Notes: a model not told the origin generated them from the sequence alone. A stretch of DNA of 53,604 nt from Lysobacteraceae bacterium NML91-0213 (GCA_002798175.1 NWQL01000002.1:329850-383453), one strand, 5' to 3'; positions 28,202 to 37,681 are shown, counted from the stretch's first letter. Made by a program: numbers and translations.

Positions 28202-28585
28202 TCAACGCACCGTGAAGCTGAAGCTGCCCGGCATGGGGTGGTTGTCACCTCCAACAGCGCGGTATTCCACCGTGTAGAGACCTGGAGCCAACGGACGAGG
28301 CAACTTGGCACGCAGGGTCTTGCCGTTGTTGACGATCTCGGTCGTGACGTTCTCGATCGGCATAGTGGAACTGCCGTGCTTCATGAGCAGGTTGAGACGC
28401 GACGCGCGCGGAATCAGCGTCTCGTTGAACACGAGATCGATCTGGCTTGGGGAGGCCACGACCGCATTTGCTGCCGGTGTGGACTGCTGTAACGCCGCGT
28501 GGGCGCGCGCGACCTGCAGCGAAAACTGCCCTGCCGCGATTGCGAGTACGAGCGCGAAAGAGCGAAAAACGCTTGAAGACTTCAT
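28202..28585 (-). CDS. copC: CopC, periplasmic copper-binding protein
   Basis: 127 residues with a signal peptide ending VARA-HAALQQSTPAANA. The mature N-terminal His (HAALQQSTP) is the Cu(II) ligand seen in CopC proteins. The fold ends with GDNHPMPGSFSFTVR, containing the His of the same site. There is no Met-rich Cu(I) loop, so this looks like the Cu(II)-only type. It is followed immediately by copD. Confidence 0.92.
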   Translation of the reverse strand: MKSSSVFRSFALVLAIAAGQFSLQVARAHAALQQSTPAANAVVASPSQIDLVFNETLIPRASRLNLLMKHGSSTMPIENVTTEIVNNGKTLRAKLPRPLAPGLYTVEYRAVGGDNHPMPGSFSFTVR

Positions 28586-28687
28586 ATGGACCTCTTTGTG
28601 AACTGATGCAAAGCCCCGTTGGTGGGCGCCGTGCCTTGTGAAATCGGAGGTGAGGATCCCGCCATCGCAGGCGGGACCCTCGATGCA

Positions 28688-29038
28688 TCAAGCTGCCATG
28701 GCGCTGCAGCTTTCCGCGCATCGACGACACGCTTCAGCGCAACGCGTCATCTCGGGGTCGTTCATGGCATCGCATGCATCCGCGCACTGGCGGCAGATCT
28801 CCGCGCAGGCACCGCAAATGACGTTATGAACGCTCGTACCGCGCAGCATCGCGTCGGCGCTGGTGGCACAGATATCGGCACACGTCGCCAGCAGGGCGAT
28901 GTGTTCCGGTGCTGCGTGTGCACCTCCCTTGGTCAGGCAATAGTTGATGGTCTCCAGGCAAATCGCATGGCATTGCGTGCAGTTGTCGATGCACGTGTTC
29001 ATGGCCTGGGACCGGTGGTCTTCGGAATGGTGAGTCAT
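28688..29038 (-). CDS. Cys-rich four-helix-bundle copper-storage-like protein (Csp)
   Basis: 116 residues from the ATG at 29038 (AGGAG six bases upstream). It has 16 cysteines, mostly as CxxxC or CxxC on helices (MNTCIDNCTQCHAIC, NYC, CADIC, CGACAEICRQCADACDAM, CAEACRRCAESC). This is the DUF326/Csp fold, which stores many Cu(I) ions inside a helical bundle. No Tat or Sec signal is seen, so it should be cytosolic, like Csp3. It is placed between DUF411 and copC. Confidence 0.88.
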   Translation of the reverse strand: MTHHSEDHRSQAMNTCIDNCTQCHAICLETINYCLTKGGAHAAPEHIALLATCADICATSADAMLRGTSVHNVICGACAEICRQCADACDAMNDPEMTRCAEACRRCAESCSAMAA

Positions 29039-29108
29039 GTGGATCTCCTGCTTCATCGCGGACGAGAATCGGCGCGCCCGCTACACCGCCCCCTGATTCG
29101 CCGATGGC

Positions 29109-29633
29109 TCAGTGCTGCGCGAATGGTTCGGTGGTTCCGTCGTGATGGACCAGTTCGACCGTGTAGGGCTGCTGGCGCCCATCCGGGACTTCCATGCCCG
29201 GCGACCCGAGCGGCATTCCGGGCAGGACCAGGCCCCGTGCGTCCGGCCTTTCCTCAAGGAGGCGCTTGATGTCGGCGGCTGGAACATGGCCTTCGATCAC
29301 GTATCCGGCGATCTCGGTGGTGTGGCAGGACCCCTTTGCGTAGGGCACACCCAGTCGCTCCTTCACTGGGCCCAGGTCATCCATGTCGTGCACGTCCAGC
29401 GCGAAGCCCGCTTTCTTCATGTGCTCGATCCAGGCACCGCAACATCCGCAGGTCGGGGTTTTATGGACGGTCATGCGTGGCAGGGCTGCTGGAGTCACGG
29501 CGGGTGTTCCCGGGACGACCTGTGCTGTCTGCGCGGTGGTGGATTGCGCAGGCGTACTGGCCTGCGTGCAAGCACCCAGGCCGGCGACCGCGAAAACCAC
29601 CCACGTCAGTCGGTTCAATCCGTAAGCATTCAT
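29109..29633 (-). CDS. DUF411-family exported metal-binding protein
   Basis: 174 residues. A signal/lipoprotein-like N-terminus (VFAVAGLGACTQA, lipobox LGAC) is followed by a low-complexity Thr/Ala linker. The DUF411 domain starts MTVHKTPTCGCCGAWIEHMKKAGF, with CGCC in thioredoxin-like position, and includes GSCHTTEIAGYVIEGHVPAADI and PGMPLGSPGMEV. The family recurs in copper and silver clusters and binds Cu(I). It lies 13 bases after the NTF2-like gene. Confidence 0.88.
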   Translation of the reverse strand: MNAYGLNRLTWVVFAVAGLGACTQASTPAQSTTAQTAQVVPGTPAVTPAALPRMTVHKTPTCGCCGAWIEHMKKAGFALDVHDMDDLGPVKERLGVPYAKGSCHTTEIAGYVIEGHVPAADIKRLLEERPDARGLVLPGMPLGSPGMEVPDGRQQPYTVELVHHDGTTEPFAQH

Positions 29634-29646
29634 GTCGGTTCTGCGC

Positions 29647-30156
29647 TCAGCGCTTGGTCCGCGAGGACCAGTGGATGTGGACGATCCGCCAGCCGTCGGC
29701 GGTCTGCTTCAGCACCATTGTCTCGGTGCTCAGAACGGTCAGGGGCTTGCCGTCCTTCTGGGCGTGCAGCTCGCTTTCGGTTCCCACCCATGCGAACTCA
29801 CCAGCGGTTCGTGCGCGCTGGCGCAGGAGTTGGCGATGGGCGTCCTTGAGGAACGCCGCGTCGCTGATGGCGTGGTGGCCCAGATATTCCTCGCGGCTGT
29901 GCTCGGCACCACCGGACTCGAGGATGAGGACGTCAGGAGCGAGCAGGGATCCGACCGTTGCCAGGTCTTCGCTGGACAGTGCGGTGTTGAACCGCTCTAC
30001 CACGGCGACGGCGGCCGTGGCGGCGGCAGGAACATCCACGTTCGCCGCTGCCGCAGTGGCGGGGTGATGTGCATGCGCCTGGGTTGTCTGCGCCATAGCG
30101 GGCGACACAACGGCAAATGCCAGTGCGAGGGCGAGGGTGACGGGTGTTACGTTCAT
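29647..30156 (-). CDS. Exported NTF2/SnoaL-like (DUF4440) protein
   Basis: 169 residues. A signal peptide ends PAMAQ and is followed by an Ala- and His-containing linker (AHAHHPATAA). One NTF2-like cone fold follows (VVERFNTALSSEDLATVGSLLAPDVLILESGGAEHSREEYLGHHAISDAAFLKDAHR...TADGWRIVHIHWSS). Homologues occur in copper clusters without known function. It is co-directional between copB and DUF411; 84 bases separate it from copB. Confidence 0.82.
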   Translation of the reverse strand: MNVTPVTLALALAFAVVSPAMAQTTQAHAHHPATAAAANVDVPAAATAAVAVVERFNTALSSEDLATVGSLLAPDVLILESGGAEHSREEYLGHHAISDAAFLKDAHRQLLRQRARTAGEFAWVGTESELHAQKDGKPLTVLSTETMVLKQTADGWRIVHIHWSSRTKR

Positions 30157-30240
30157 GCGTGAACTCCGAAATCAGTGGTGTGTGTGTCGCTGAAGAAACT
30201 TCAGCCAGCCTTGCGTACGCTGGCTCAATGCCAGTTCCTG

Positions 30241-31473
30241 TCAGAACCAGATGCGGACGCCCGCCACAATCCGGGTGTCGTCAACATCGCCTGATGCTGC
30301 GCGACGGAGGTCTGCGGTTCCGCCGTAAGCACGCTCCCAGACCACGCCGACATACGGCGCGAACTGTCGATGGAACTCGTAGCGCAGCCGGAAACCGGCT
30401 TCGACCTTGCTCAGCCCACTGCCGATTCCCACCGCCGGATCGTCCTTGCTCCAGGCCTCGCCTTCGACCAGCCACTGGCCGATCAGCCGGTTGGTGAACA
30501 GCATTTCGTATTCGGCTTCCGCACCTACCCCGAGCTGACCGGACTCGCCTAGGTAGGCCGTCGCGGAGACTTCGAATTTGTACGGCGCAAGACCGATCAC
30601 ACCGAGCGCGGCATAGGTGCGCGACGGCCCGCCGCCGAAGGCGAAGTCATGGCGGACACCGGCGACTGCGTCCCACCATCGGGCGATCGCTCGGCCGTAC
30701 AGCACTTCCACATCCGCCGACTCGGTGGATCCACCTGCACGCTCGCCCTCGCTGCGCAGCCAGAGCCGGTTCAAGTCGGAACCCAACCAGCCTTGTGCTT
30801 CCCAGGCCATGCCGGTGCCGTCCTCGTCCGCGTCCCACGCCTCTAGCCGGTCAAGCGCCCAGTAGGAATTGATCGATTCACCATGCATCAGGTGCTCGTC
30901 GAGGTCCGGGAACGCCGCAGCCCGATCTGTCGGCGTGACAACCGGGATTGGCTCGCGCGGCTCGGCCGTCGGCGGCAGGTCCTCGCTGACACCAGGTTGA
31001 TGGCCCATGGAAGCGTGATCCATGCCCGAGTGATCCATGCCGGAGTGATCCATTCCGGAGTGATCCATTCCGGAGTGATCCATCCCGGAGTGATCCATCC
31101 CGGAGTGATCCATCGTGGAGTGATCCATCGTGGAGTGGTCCATCGTGGAGTGGTCCATCGTGGAGTGGTCCATCGTGGAGTGGTCCATCCCGGTGTGTTC
31201 GCTGTCGGCAGGATTCGCAGCTCCGTGCCGCATGTTCCCGTGGTTCATCGTCCCGTGATCGTCGGAACTCTTGTCCGGTGAAGTCGGTAGGTGGCCGGCG
31301 TGCGGATCCGCGGGCCTTGGCGACGATGGTGACGCAGCCGGCTTGGCTGCCGGATGGTGTGCGGCGTGGTCCGTCTCCTGCGCCCACGCCGGGGCGCAAC
31401 CAGTTGCAAGAACGAGTACGGACGTCAGGCCGATGGCTAGGGAGTGACGATTGGAACGGCTCATGGCGTTCAT
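30241..31473 (-). CDS. copB: CopB, outer-membrane copper-resistance protein with MDHS repeats
   Basis: 410 residues from the ATG at 31473, which overlaps the CopA oxidase stop (ATGA). A signal peptide and His-rich stretch come first. A long pentapeptide repeat of the type MDHST / MDHSG (about 12 units) follows, then the conserved CopB barrel (SYWALDRLEAWDADEDGTGMAWEAQGWLG...APYVGVVWERAYGGTADL...VAGVRIWF) ending in the outer-membrane C-terminal Phe. The Met/His repeat is the likely copper-binding region. It works with periplasmic CopA in copper sequestration. Confidence 0.94.
   Translation of the reverse strand: MNAMSRSNRHSLAIGLTSVLVLATGCAPAWAQETDHAAHHPAAKPAASPSSPRPADPHAGHLPTSPDKSSDDHGTMNHGNMRHGAANPADSEHTGMDHSTMDHSTMDHSTMDHSTMDHSTMDHSGMDHSGMDHSGMDHSGMDHSGMDHSGMDHASMGHQPGVSEDLPPTAEPREPIPVVTPTDRAAAFPDLDEHLMHGESINSYWALDRLEAWDADEDGTGMAWEAQGWLGSDLNRLWLRSEGERAGGSTESADVEVLYGRAIARWWDAVAGVRHDFAFGGGPSRTYAALGVIGLAPYKFEVSATAYLGESGQLGVGAEAEYEMLFTNRLIGQWLVEGEAWSKDDPAVGIGSGLSKVEAGFRLRYEFHRQFAPYVGVVWERAYGGTADLRRAASGDVDDTRIVAGVRIWF
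31006..31200. repeat. 15-bp tandem repeat encoding MDHS(T/G) units in copB
   Basis: About thirteen 15-base units in a row, in frame. On the plus strand each is CATnnnGGAGTGATC-like with small changes. Five units share CATCGTGGAGTG and encode the MDHST type; others (CATTCCGGAG, CATCCCGGAG) encode MDHSG. The two clusters suggest separate local expansions. Unit length is a multiple of three, so gain or loss keeps the frame. Confidence 0.93.
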
Positions 31474-33323
31474 TCCTCCACCCGCACTTCGCGGAACATG
31501 CCGGCTTCCATGTGGTAAAGCAGGTGGCAATGGAACGCCCAGCGACCCAGCGCGTCGGCGCGCACGCGAAAGGCCCGCTTCGTACCAGGCGGCATGTCGA
31601 TGGTGTGCTTGCGCACCATGAAGTTGCCGGACTCGTCCTCGAGGTCGCTCCACATGCCGTGCAGATGGATCGGGTGCGACATCATCGTGTCGTTGACCAA
31701 GACGACTCGCATGCGCTCGCCGTACTTCAGACGCAGGGGTTCGGCGTCAGCGAACTTCACTCCATCGAACGACCATGCAAAGCGCTCCATGTGACCGGTC
31801 AGGTGCAGCTCGACCGTGCGGCCGGGCGCGCGCCCGTCGGGGTCGGGGAACGTGCTGCGCAGATCGCCGTAGGTCAGTACGCGTCGGCCGTTGTCGCGTA
31901 AGCCAATGCCCGGATCATCGAGTCTCGGCACAGGGGCCATCGTCTGCATGTCGACCAGGGGGTTGCCGGTTTCGCTCGCAGGGTGTTCCTGCATCCCGCC
32001 GGCACCGTGATCCATCCCGGCCATGCTCCCTCCGGCGGCCGTGCCTGCTGCCATCGACGACATGTCGTGGCCGCTGTGGTCCATCCCGGCCATCGCACCG
32101 CCGGCCATCGCACCGTGTGACATCGAGGACATGTCGTGACCGCCGCCGCCCATGCCGCCGTGGCCCATATCGTCCATGGTGAGGAGCGGCTTGGGGTCGA
32201 CGTTGGGCACGGGTGCCCGCAGCCCTTCCCTGACGGCCAGCGTGCCGCTGATATAGCCGGTCCGGCCGCTGTCCTGGGCGAAGATGGTGAATGCATCCTG
32301 CCCGGTGGGTTCGACGATCACGTCGAACGTTTCGGCCGTGGCGATGCGGAACTCGTCGACCGTGACCGGATGGACGTACTGGCCATCGGCTGCGACCACC
32401 GTCATTTTCAGGCCCGGAATGCGCACGTCGAAGTACGTCATCGCCGACCCGTTGATGAAGCGGAGGCGGAGCTTCTCGCCCGACCGGAACAGGCCTGTCC
32501 AGTTGCCGAGCGAGGTCGTCCCGTTCATGAGGAAGGTATAGGTGTTGCCGTTGACGTCCGACAGGTCGGTCGGCGTCATCCGCATCTGGCCCCACATCTT
32601 GCGGTCCTCGACCGTAGCGGCCAGGCCGTGCTGCTTCACGTCATCGAAGAAGTCGCCGACCGTCTGCTTGGAGAAGTTGTCGAAGTCAGACCGCTTCTTG
32701 AGCCTGGCGAACAGGCGCTTCGGATCGAGGTCGGTCCAGTCGCTGAGCATGACCACGTAATCGCGGTCATAGGCGAAGGGCTCGGGTTCCAGCGGCTCGA
32801 TCACCAGTGGCCCGTAGAGACCGGCCTGCTCCTGGAAGCCGGAATGGCTGTGGTACCAGTAGGTGCCGCCCTGCACGACGTTGAAGCGGTACTGGTAGGT
32901 CTCGCCACGGTTGATGCCGTTGAAGCTCAGCCCGGGCACGCCGTCCATGTCGGCCGGCAGCAGGATGCCGTGCCAGTGGATCGACGCCTGCTCGCCATGG
33001 ATCGAGCCGCGGGGCAGGGCATTGCGGACCCGCAGGTTGACGGTGGTGCCTTCCCGCCAGCGCAGCAAGGGTGCGGGAATCGATCCGTTGACCGTGATCG
33101 CAGGCCGCGTGGCGCCGGTGAAGTTCATCGGCGTCTCGCCGATGGTCAGGTCGAATTCGGTGCCCGAGAGCACGTTGGGCAGGCCCTCGGCCTTGACGGC
33201 CCAGCTCGAACGGGGCCACAGACCCAGGGTTGCGACGGCCCCGCCAACAGCAAGGCCCTGGACGAAGCGGCGGCGCGACGGGGCAGACAGCCCCTCGGCA
33301 CGGCCGAAAGAATCGGATGACAT
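31470..33323 (-). CDS. copA: CopA, Tat-exported multicopper oxidase
   Basis: 617 residues. The N-terminus has a Tat signal with SRRRFVQG (residues 16-23) and a hydrophobic stretch ending in SSWA. All four copper-ligand motifs are intact: HWHG, YWYHSHSGFQEQAGLYGPL, HPIHLHGMW and AFHCHLLYHMEAGMFREV. Between domains is a Met/His-rich loop (MGHGGMGGGGHDMSSMSHGAM...MDHSGHDMSSM). It oxidises Cu(I) and binds copper in the periplasm. The order copL-copA-copB is the Xanthomonas arrangement. The two Tat genes downstream may supply its export. Confidence 0.95.
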   Translation of the reverse strand: MSSDSFGRAEGLSAPSRRRFVQGLAVGGAVATLGLWPRSSWAVKAEGLPNVLSGTEFDLTIGETPMNFTGATRPAITVNGSIPAPLLRWREGTTVNLRVRNALPRGSIHGEQASIHWHGILLPADMDGVPGLSFNGINRGETYQYRFNVVQGGTYWYHSHSGFQEQAGLYGPLVIEPLEPEPFAYDRDYVVMLSDWTDLDPKRLFARLKKRSDFDNFSKQTVGDFFDDVKQHGLAATVEDRKMWGQMRMTPTDLSDVNGNTYTFLMNGTTSLGNWTGLFRSGEKLRLRFINGSAMTYFDVRIPGLKMTVVAADGQYVHPVTVDEFRIATAETFDVIVEPTGQDAFTIFAQDSGRTGYISGTLAVREGLRAPVPNVDPKPLLTMDDMGHGGMGGGGHDMSSMSHGAMAGGAMAGMDHSGHDMSSMAAGTAAGGSMAGMDHGAGGMQEHPASETGNPLVDMQTMAPVPRLDDPGIGLRDNGRRVLTYGDLRSTFPDPDGRAPGRTVELHLTGHMERFAWSFDGVKFADAEPLRLKYGERMRVVLVNDTMMSHPIHLHGMWSDLEDESGNFMVRKHTIDMPPGTKRAFRVRADALGRWAFHCHLLYHMEAGMFREVRVEE

Positions 33324-33426
33324 GGGAACTCCGGGAAAGGTCGAAGGCTCGCGGGACGAGCGTTATCCTGTCAGTGCGGAGCAGCGGACAGGATCCATCA
33401 GCGCCTCGGGAGGCGCGCAGGGACAC

Positions 33427-33852
33427 TTAGCCGATCGGAGGTCGGAAGAGATTTCTCAGAGCCGCGGACGCGTGAACCGACAGGAAGGGTTCGGCGGTCT
33501 GCCGGTACCGGACGGTGAAGTCGGCGAGTGCCGACCCGGCAAGTGCCGCTGCGCAATGGTGTATGCAGGGGCAGCAATTCCCCGCCTCACAGCAGTCGTC
33601 CAACGGCGATTCAGCCCCGGCCTGGTCAGCGGCTTGGGGGTGATGGTGATCATCGGCTACCGGAGCAGCCGCCGCGGCCTCGTGGCAGGCAGCCATGGCC
33701 TCGGCTGCTGTCGGCGCCGCGGTCACGTAGGTGACGTGACCCGCGAAGTCGCGCAGGTGCTCCATGTGCATGGACGCGCCAGCGATGCCCGGACCGTTCG
33801 CCAGCAAGGCAACGATCAGGAACAACCGCATCATGAGCGCGCGGAAAAGCAT
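33427..33852 (-). CDS. copL: CopL-like metal-binding regulatory leader protein
   Basis: 141 residues (or 135 from a second ATG at 33834). A signal-like N-terminus (MRLFLIVALLANGPGIAGAS) is followed by HMEHL, a His/Cys cluster (ADDHHHPQAADQ...DDCCEAGNCCPCIHHC) and the C-terminus LFRPPIG. The RPPIG ending and the position just before copA match CopL of xanthomonads, needed for copper-induced copAB expression. 103 bases separate it from copA. No two-component regulator gene is near. Confidence 0.8.
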   Translation of the reverse strand: MLFRALMMRLFLIVALLANGPGIAGASMHMEHLRDFAGHVTYVTAAPTAAEAMAACHEAAAAAPVADDHHHPQAADQAGAESPLDDCCEAGNCCPCIHHCAAALAGSALADFTVRYRQTAEPFLSVHASAALRNLFRPPIG

Positions 33853-33954
33853 GTGCTCAAGTATACGTCCCGAAGTAAACGCCGGATGAATACAGCGACA
33901 ACGCCTGTTGGCTTATCTCGGAACGCCCTGGGCGATTGTGTTCCAAGCGGTCGT

Positions 33955-34374
33955 TCGGGTACCACCATGCGCATCCATCGGCCGAACACCTGCAGGGCAT
34001 TGACCACGTTGAACGACTGCGACCCGCCGCAGACCTGCATGACGGCCAGCGGCCGGCCCTGCGTAGGGTGCACGCTGCCGATTTCCAGCGGCAGTTGATC
34101 TGGTTCTTGAACACGGCGGTGAGTGTGCCACGCAGTTCCGGGCTGACCCAGACCTGCGCCTCGGATTATTGCGACAGTTCCCGGAGTTCCTGCACCTTGG
34201 AATGAGCCGCATCGACGGTGTCGAGCAGTGGCAGGTCCGGGTCGAAGACGCGGACGTCGGCCCCAAGTGGCGCAGCGGGCGACCGGCTTCCACGGCGAGC
34301 TTCCGGCTGTAGGACTGGGGCCGGAGCGAGCCGTAGAGGATCAGGATTCGGGGCGGGTGGCTGACATCCTCCAC
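33955..34374 (-). pseudogene. arsH: Decayed arsH (NADPH:FMN reductase)
   Basis: The start is a GTG at 34374 reading [26 protein letters not shown], the ArsH N-terminus. Frame is lost near GRPLRHLG. The next frame gives [31 protein letters not shown], then an in-frame TAA, then [22 protein letters not shown] further shift gives [31 protein letters not shown]. The C-terminal third is missing. ArsH normally oxidises trivalent organoarsenicals. Multiple lesions make it clearly inactive. It is divergent from arsR, the usual arsH position. Confidence 0.85.
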
Positions 34375-34463
34375 GCCAAGCGTTGCGGACGGTGGAACAT
34401 CGACCGCCCCAGGAGCCAGGTTGGGAAGGTTGCTCTGCGAGAACGTTGCTTGATCTGACTTAA

Positions 34464-34479
34464 TTCTAGTATTCTAGAA
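34464..34479. promoter_or_regulatory. Putative ArsR operator
   Basis: A perfect inverted repeat TTCTAG-TATT-CTAGAA ends two bases before the arsR ATG. A weak -35 TTGCTT (34446-34451) and -10 TATTCT (34470-34475) with an 18-base spacer overlap it, so ArsR binding would block transcription. There is no Shine-Dalgarno between the repeat and the ATG. Confidence 0.6.
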
Positions 34480-34481
34480 AC

Positions 34482-34832
34482 ATGGAACTGAATGATGCAA
34501 CCGCCGCGTTGGCTGCGCTCGGGCAGCCCACCCGTCTGTCCGTTTTTCGCCTGCTCGTTGAAGCAGGACCCGAAGGAAGTACCCCCAGCCAGATCGCGGA
34601 CGTCCTGTCGCTGCCCGGGGCGACGCTGTCCTTCCACCTCAAGGAACTTACGTCGGCCGGGCTTATCGAAGGCGAGGCGCAGGGTCGGAACATCATCTAT
34701 CGCGCTGATTTCGAAGCAATGAATGGCCTCATCGAGTTCCTGACCCGCAACTGCTGTGGTGGTGACGAGAGTCGGTGTCTGCCTGGCTCCCGAGCGTCCC
34801 GCAAGGGAACCCGCAAGACACGCGAGGCCTGA
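34482..34832 (+). CDS. arsR: ArsR-family arsenic-responsive repressor
   Basis: 116 residues. The ArsR winged helix is clear (LAALGQPTRLSVFRLLVEAG...SQIADVLSLPGATLSFHLKELTSAGLIEGEAQGRNIIYRADFEAMNGLIEFL). A cysteine pair (NCCGG) follows the wing, the As(III) site of the proteobacterial type with C-terminal ligands; a further Cys (SRCLPG) is nearby. The first gene of the ars operon, 3 bases before the arsB GTG. It probably represses itself and the operon from the palindrome overlapping its start. Confidence 0.9.
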   Translation: MELNDATAALAALGQPTRLSVFRLLVEAGPEGSTPSQIADVLSLPGATLSFHLKELTSAGLIEGEAQGRNIIYRADFEAMNGLIEFLTRNCCGGDESRCLPGSRASRKGTRKTREA

Positions 34833-34835
34833 CAC

Positions 34836-36122
34836 GTGCTTCTCGCGCTCCTGATCTTCATCGCCACCATCGTCCTGGTCATCTGGCAGCCGAAGGGCCT
34901 TGGGGTCGGCTGGAGTGCCTCGTTCGGTGCGGCGCTCGCGCTGCTGACCGGCGTGGTCAGCGTGTCCGACATCCCCACGGTCTGGGGCTTTGTCTGGAAC
35001 GCCACCTTCACCTTCGTGGCCGTGATCCTGATCAGCCTGGTGCTCGACGAGGCTGGCTTCTTCGAGTGGGCGGCGCTGCACGTGGCGCGCTGGGGTGGGG
35101 GCAGCGGACGCAGGCTGTTCGTATACCTCGTGCTGCTCGGGGCGGCCGTCGCTGCCCTGTTTGCCAACGACGGCGCGGCCCTGATCCTGACGCCGATCGT
35201 GATCGCGATGCTTCTCGCGCTGAAGTTCAGCCCCGCCGCCACCCTGGCCTTCGTGATGGGCGCGGGATTCATCGCAGACACCGCGAGCCTGCCGCTGATC
35301 GTCTCCAACCTGGTCAACATCGTTTCGGCGGACTACTTCGACATCGGGTTCGCCGAGTACGCCTCGGTGATGTTCCCGATCAACCTGGTGTCGGTGGGCG
35401 CGACGCTCGCCGTCCTGCTGTGGTTCTTCCGCCGTGACATTCCCGGCAACTACGACGTGGTCCTGCTGAAGGATCCGCGCTCGGCGATCGTCGACCGCGC
35501 CACCTTCAATGCCGGCTGGGTGGTGCTGGCGCTGCTGCTGGTGGGCTTCTTCGTGCTCGAGCGGCTTGGCGTGCCGATCAGCGTCGTGGCCGGTGCCGGC
35601 GCGCTGGCGCTGCTTGGCGTGGCGGCCAAGGGGCATAGAATCTCGACCCGCAAGGTGGTGCGCGAAGCCCCTTGGCAGATCGTGGTGTTCTCGCTCGGCA
35701 TGTACCTGGTGGTCTATGGCCTGCGCAATGAAGGCCTGACCGACGACCTGTCGCAGCTGCTGGACTGGTTCGCCGGACACGGCCTGTGGGCCGCGACCTT
35801 CGGCACGGGCCTGCTCACGGCGTTCCTGTCATCGGTCATGAACAACATGCCGACGGTGCTGGTCGGCGCGCTGTCCATCGATGCCAGCCAGGCCGAAGGG
35901 GCAGTGCGCGAAGCGATGGTCTACGCCAACGTCATCGGCAGCGACCTCGGCCCGAAGTTCACCCCGATCGGGAGCCTGGCCACGCTGCTGTGGCTGCACG
36001 TGCTGGCGCGCAAGGGCATCCGGATCACCTGGGGCTACTACTTCAAGGTGGGCGTCATCCTGACCTTGCCCGTGCTGTTTGCGACGCTGGCTGCGCTCGT
36101 GTTGCGGCTGAGCATTGCGTGA
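34836..36122 (+). CDS. arsB: ArsB, arsenite/antimonite efflux permease
   Basis: 428 residues from a GTG, the classical ArsB length, with about 12 membrane helices. Typical stretches: [70 protein letters not shown] and [17 protein letters not shown]. It extrudes As(OH)3 and Sb(III) using proton motive force. It follows arsR by 3 bases. Confidence 0.95.
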   Translation: MLLALLIFIATIVLVIWQPKGLGVGWSASFGAALALLTGVVSVSDIPTVWGFVWNATFTFVAVILISLVLDEAGFFEWAALHVARWGGGSGRRLFVYLVLLGAAVAALFANDGAALILTPIVIAMLLALKFSPAATLAFVMGAGFIADTASLPLIVSNLVNIVSADYFDIGFAEYASVMFPINLVSVGATLAVLLWFFRRDIPGNYDVVLLKDPRSAIVDRATFNAGWVVLALLLVGFFVLERLGVPISVVAGAGALALLGVAAKGHRISTRKVVREAPWQIVVFSLGMYLVVYGLRNEGLTDDLSQLLDWFAGHGLWAATFGTGLLTAFLSSVMNNMPTVLVGALSIDASQAEGAVREAMVYANVIGSDLGPKFTPIGSLATLLWLHVLARKGIRITWGYYFKVGVILTLPVLFATLAALVLRLSIA

Positions 36123-36172
36123 TCGCATTGGCCTGAAGCGACAACCGAAAATTCCTTCGTACAACTCCTGAG

Positions 36173-36673
36173 ATGACCGCCATGAAGGACCGATACAACG
36201 TCTTGTTCGTATGCACTGGGAATTCTGCGCGCAGCATCATCGCGGAGGTGGTGGCGAACCGCTTGGGTAGCGGCCGCCTGCATGCGTTCAGCGCGGGAAG
36301 CCACCCAGAGGGGCATGTGCATCCGGGAGCGCTCCATGCGCTGGAAACCGCTGGCCTCGCGACATCCGGGCTGCGCAGCAAGAGCTGGGAAGAATTCACG
36401 GCGGCGGATGCGCCAGAAATGGACCTGATCATCACCGTCTGCGACCGCGCCGCGGGCGAAGCCTGTCCGCACTGGCCCGGGCATCCAGTCACCGCACATT
36501 GGAGTGTCCCGGACCCTGCCGAAGTGCACGGGAGCCAAGAACTGGTCCAGCGAGCTTTCAGTCTTGCATTGCAGATGCTGCAGCAGCGGATCTCACTCTT
36601 GCTCTCCTTGCGCCCCGAAGCCTGGGATCGCCTTTCCATCGAATCCCACTCAAATCCGGAAGTGAACGCATGA
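36173..36673 (+). CDS. arsC: ArsC, LMW-phosphatase-type arsenate reductase
   Basis: 166 residues. It starts with the P-loop [16 protein letters not shown] (CX5R), and redox cysteines follow in [20 protein letters not shown]. This is the thioredoxin-coupled type (as in pI258), not the glutaredoxin type of E. coli. It reduces arsenate to arsenite for ArsB. The stop overlaps the GAPDH ATG (ATGA). Confidence 0.92.
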   Translation: MTAMKDRYNVLFVCTGNSARSIIAEVVANRLGSGRLHAFSAGSHPEGHVHPGALHALETAGLATSGLRSKSWEEFTAADAPEMDLIITVCDRAAGEACPHWPGHPVTAHWSVPDPAEVHGSQELVQRAFSLALQMLQQRISLLLSLRPEAWDRLSIESHSNPEVNA

Positions 36674-37677
36674 CCATCCGCGTCGGTATCAATGGTTTTG
36701 GCCGCATGGGCCGTCTCGCTCTGCGCGCAGCTTGGGGACAGACGGACATCGCGTTCGTCCACATCAACGACCCCGCGGGCGACCCGCTGACGTTGGCGCA
36801 CCTGCTGAATTTCGATTCGGTCCACGGGCGCTGGGACCGCGAGATCGCGGCAGAGGGCGACGCGCTGGTCATCGACGGCACGCGAATCCCGATCACGCGC
36901 AACAAGGAGCTCGCGGCCACCGACTGGTCCGGCTGCGACGTCGTGATCGAGGCCTCCGGCAAGTTCCGAAAGCCCGATGTGTTGCAGCCCTATCTGGACC
37001 AGGGCGTGAAGCGCGTGGTGGTGACCGCCCCAATCAAGGCGGCAGGAACACTGGATGTCGTCATGGGAGTCAACCACGCGCGATTCGATCCGGCCAGCCA
37101 CCGGATCGTGTCAGCGGCCTCTTGCACCACCAACTGCTTCGCCCCGGTGGTGAAGGTGATCCACGAGGGCTTGGGCATTCGCCATGGCAGCCTGACCACG
37201 ATCCACAGCCTGACCAATACCCAGACGATCGTGGATGCGCCGCACAAGGACCTGCGCCGTGCCCGCTCCTGCGGGAGCAGCCTGATCCCGACCTCGACCG
37301 GTTCTGCCACGGCCATCGCCGAGATCTTCCCCGAGTTGCGCGGCCGCCTTGACGGGCATGCCGTCCGGGTTCCGCTGACCAATGCCTCACTGACCGACTG
37401 CGTGTTCGAGGTCGAGCGGCCGACCACGGTCGAGGAGGTCAACGGCATGCTGCGCGCGGCCGCGGAGGGCGAGCTGTCCGGGATCCTCGGCTTTGAGACC
37501 CGCCCGCTGGTCTCGATCGATTACCAGACCGATCCGCGCTCGGGCATCGTGGATGCGCTGTCGACGCTGGTGATCAACGGCACACAGGTCAAAATCTACG
37601 CCTGGTATGACAACGAGTGGGGCTATGTGAACCGAACCGTCGAACTCGTGCGGCTGGTCGGCGGCGCGGACCGCTAG
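36670..37677 (+). CDS. Arsenate-linked glyceraldehyde-3-phosphate dehydrogenase
   Basis: 335 residues. NAD-binding [10 protein letters not shown] is at the N-terminus, the catalytic Cys lies in SAASCTTNC (near 152), and the sequence ends [11 protein letters not shown]. Within ars operons this enzyme uses arsenate in place of phosphate to make 1-arseno-3-phosphoglycerate, which ArsJ exports. It is coupled to arsC upstream and followed after 4 bases by arsJ, exactly that pair. Confidence 0.94.
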   Translation: MTIRVGINGFGRMGRLALRAAWGQTDIAFVHINDPAGDPLTLAHLLNFDSVHGRWDREIAAEGDALVIDGTRIPITRNKELAATDWSGCDVVIEASGKFRKPDVLQPYLDQGVKRVVVTAPIKAAGTLDVVMGVNHARFDPASHRIVSAASCTTNCFAPVVKVIHEGLGIRHGSLTTIHSLTNTQTIVDAPHKDLRRARSCGSSLIPTSTGSATAIAEIFPELRGRLDGHAVRVPLTNASLTDCVFEVERPTTVEEVNGMLRAAAEGELSGILGFETRPLVSIDYQTDPRSGIVDALSTLVINGTQVKIYAWYDNEWGYVNRTVELVRLVGGADR

Positions 37678-37681
37678 GGCC

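Noticed and set aside
31006..31200. Possible CRISPR array
   Set aside because: Units are contiguous 15-mers without spacers and encode an in-frame protein repeat.
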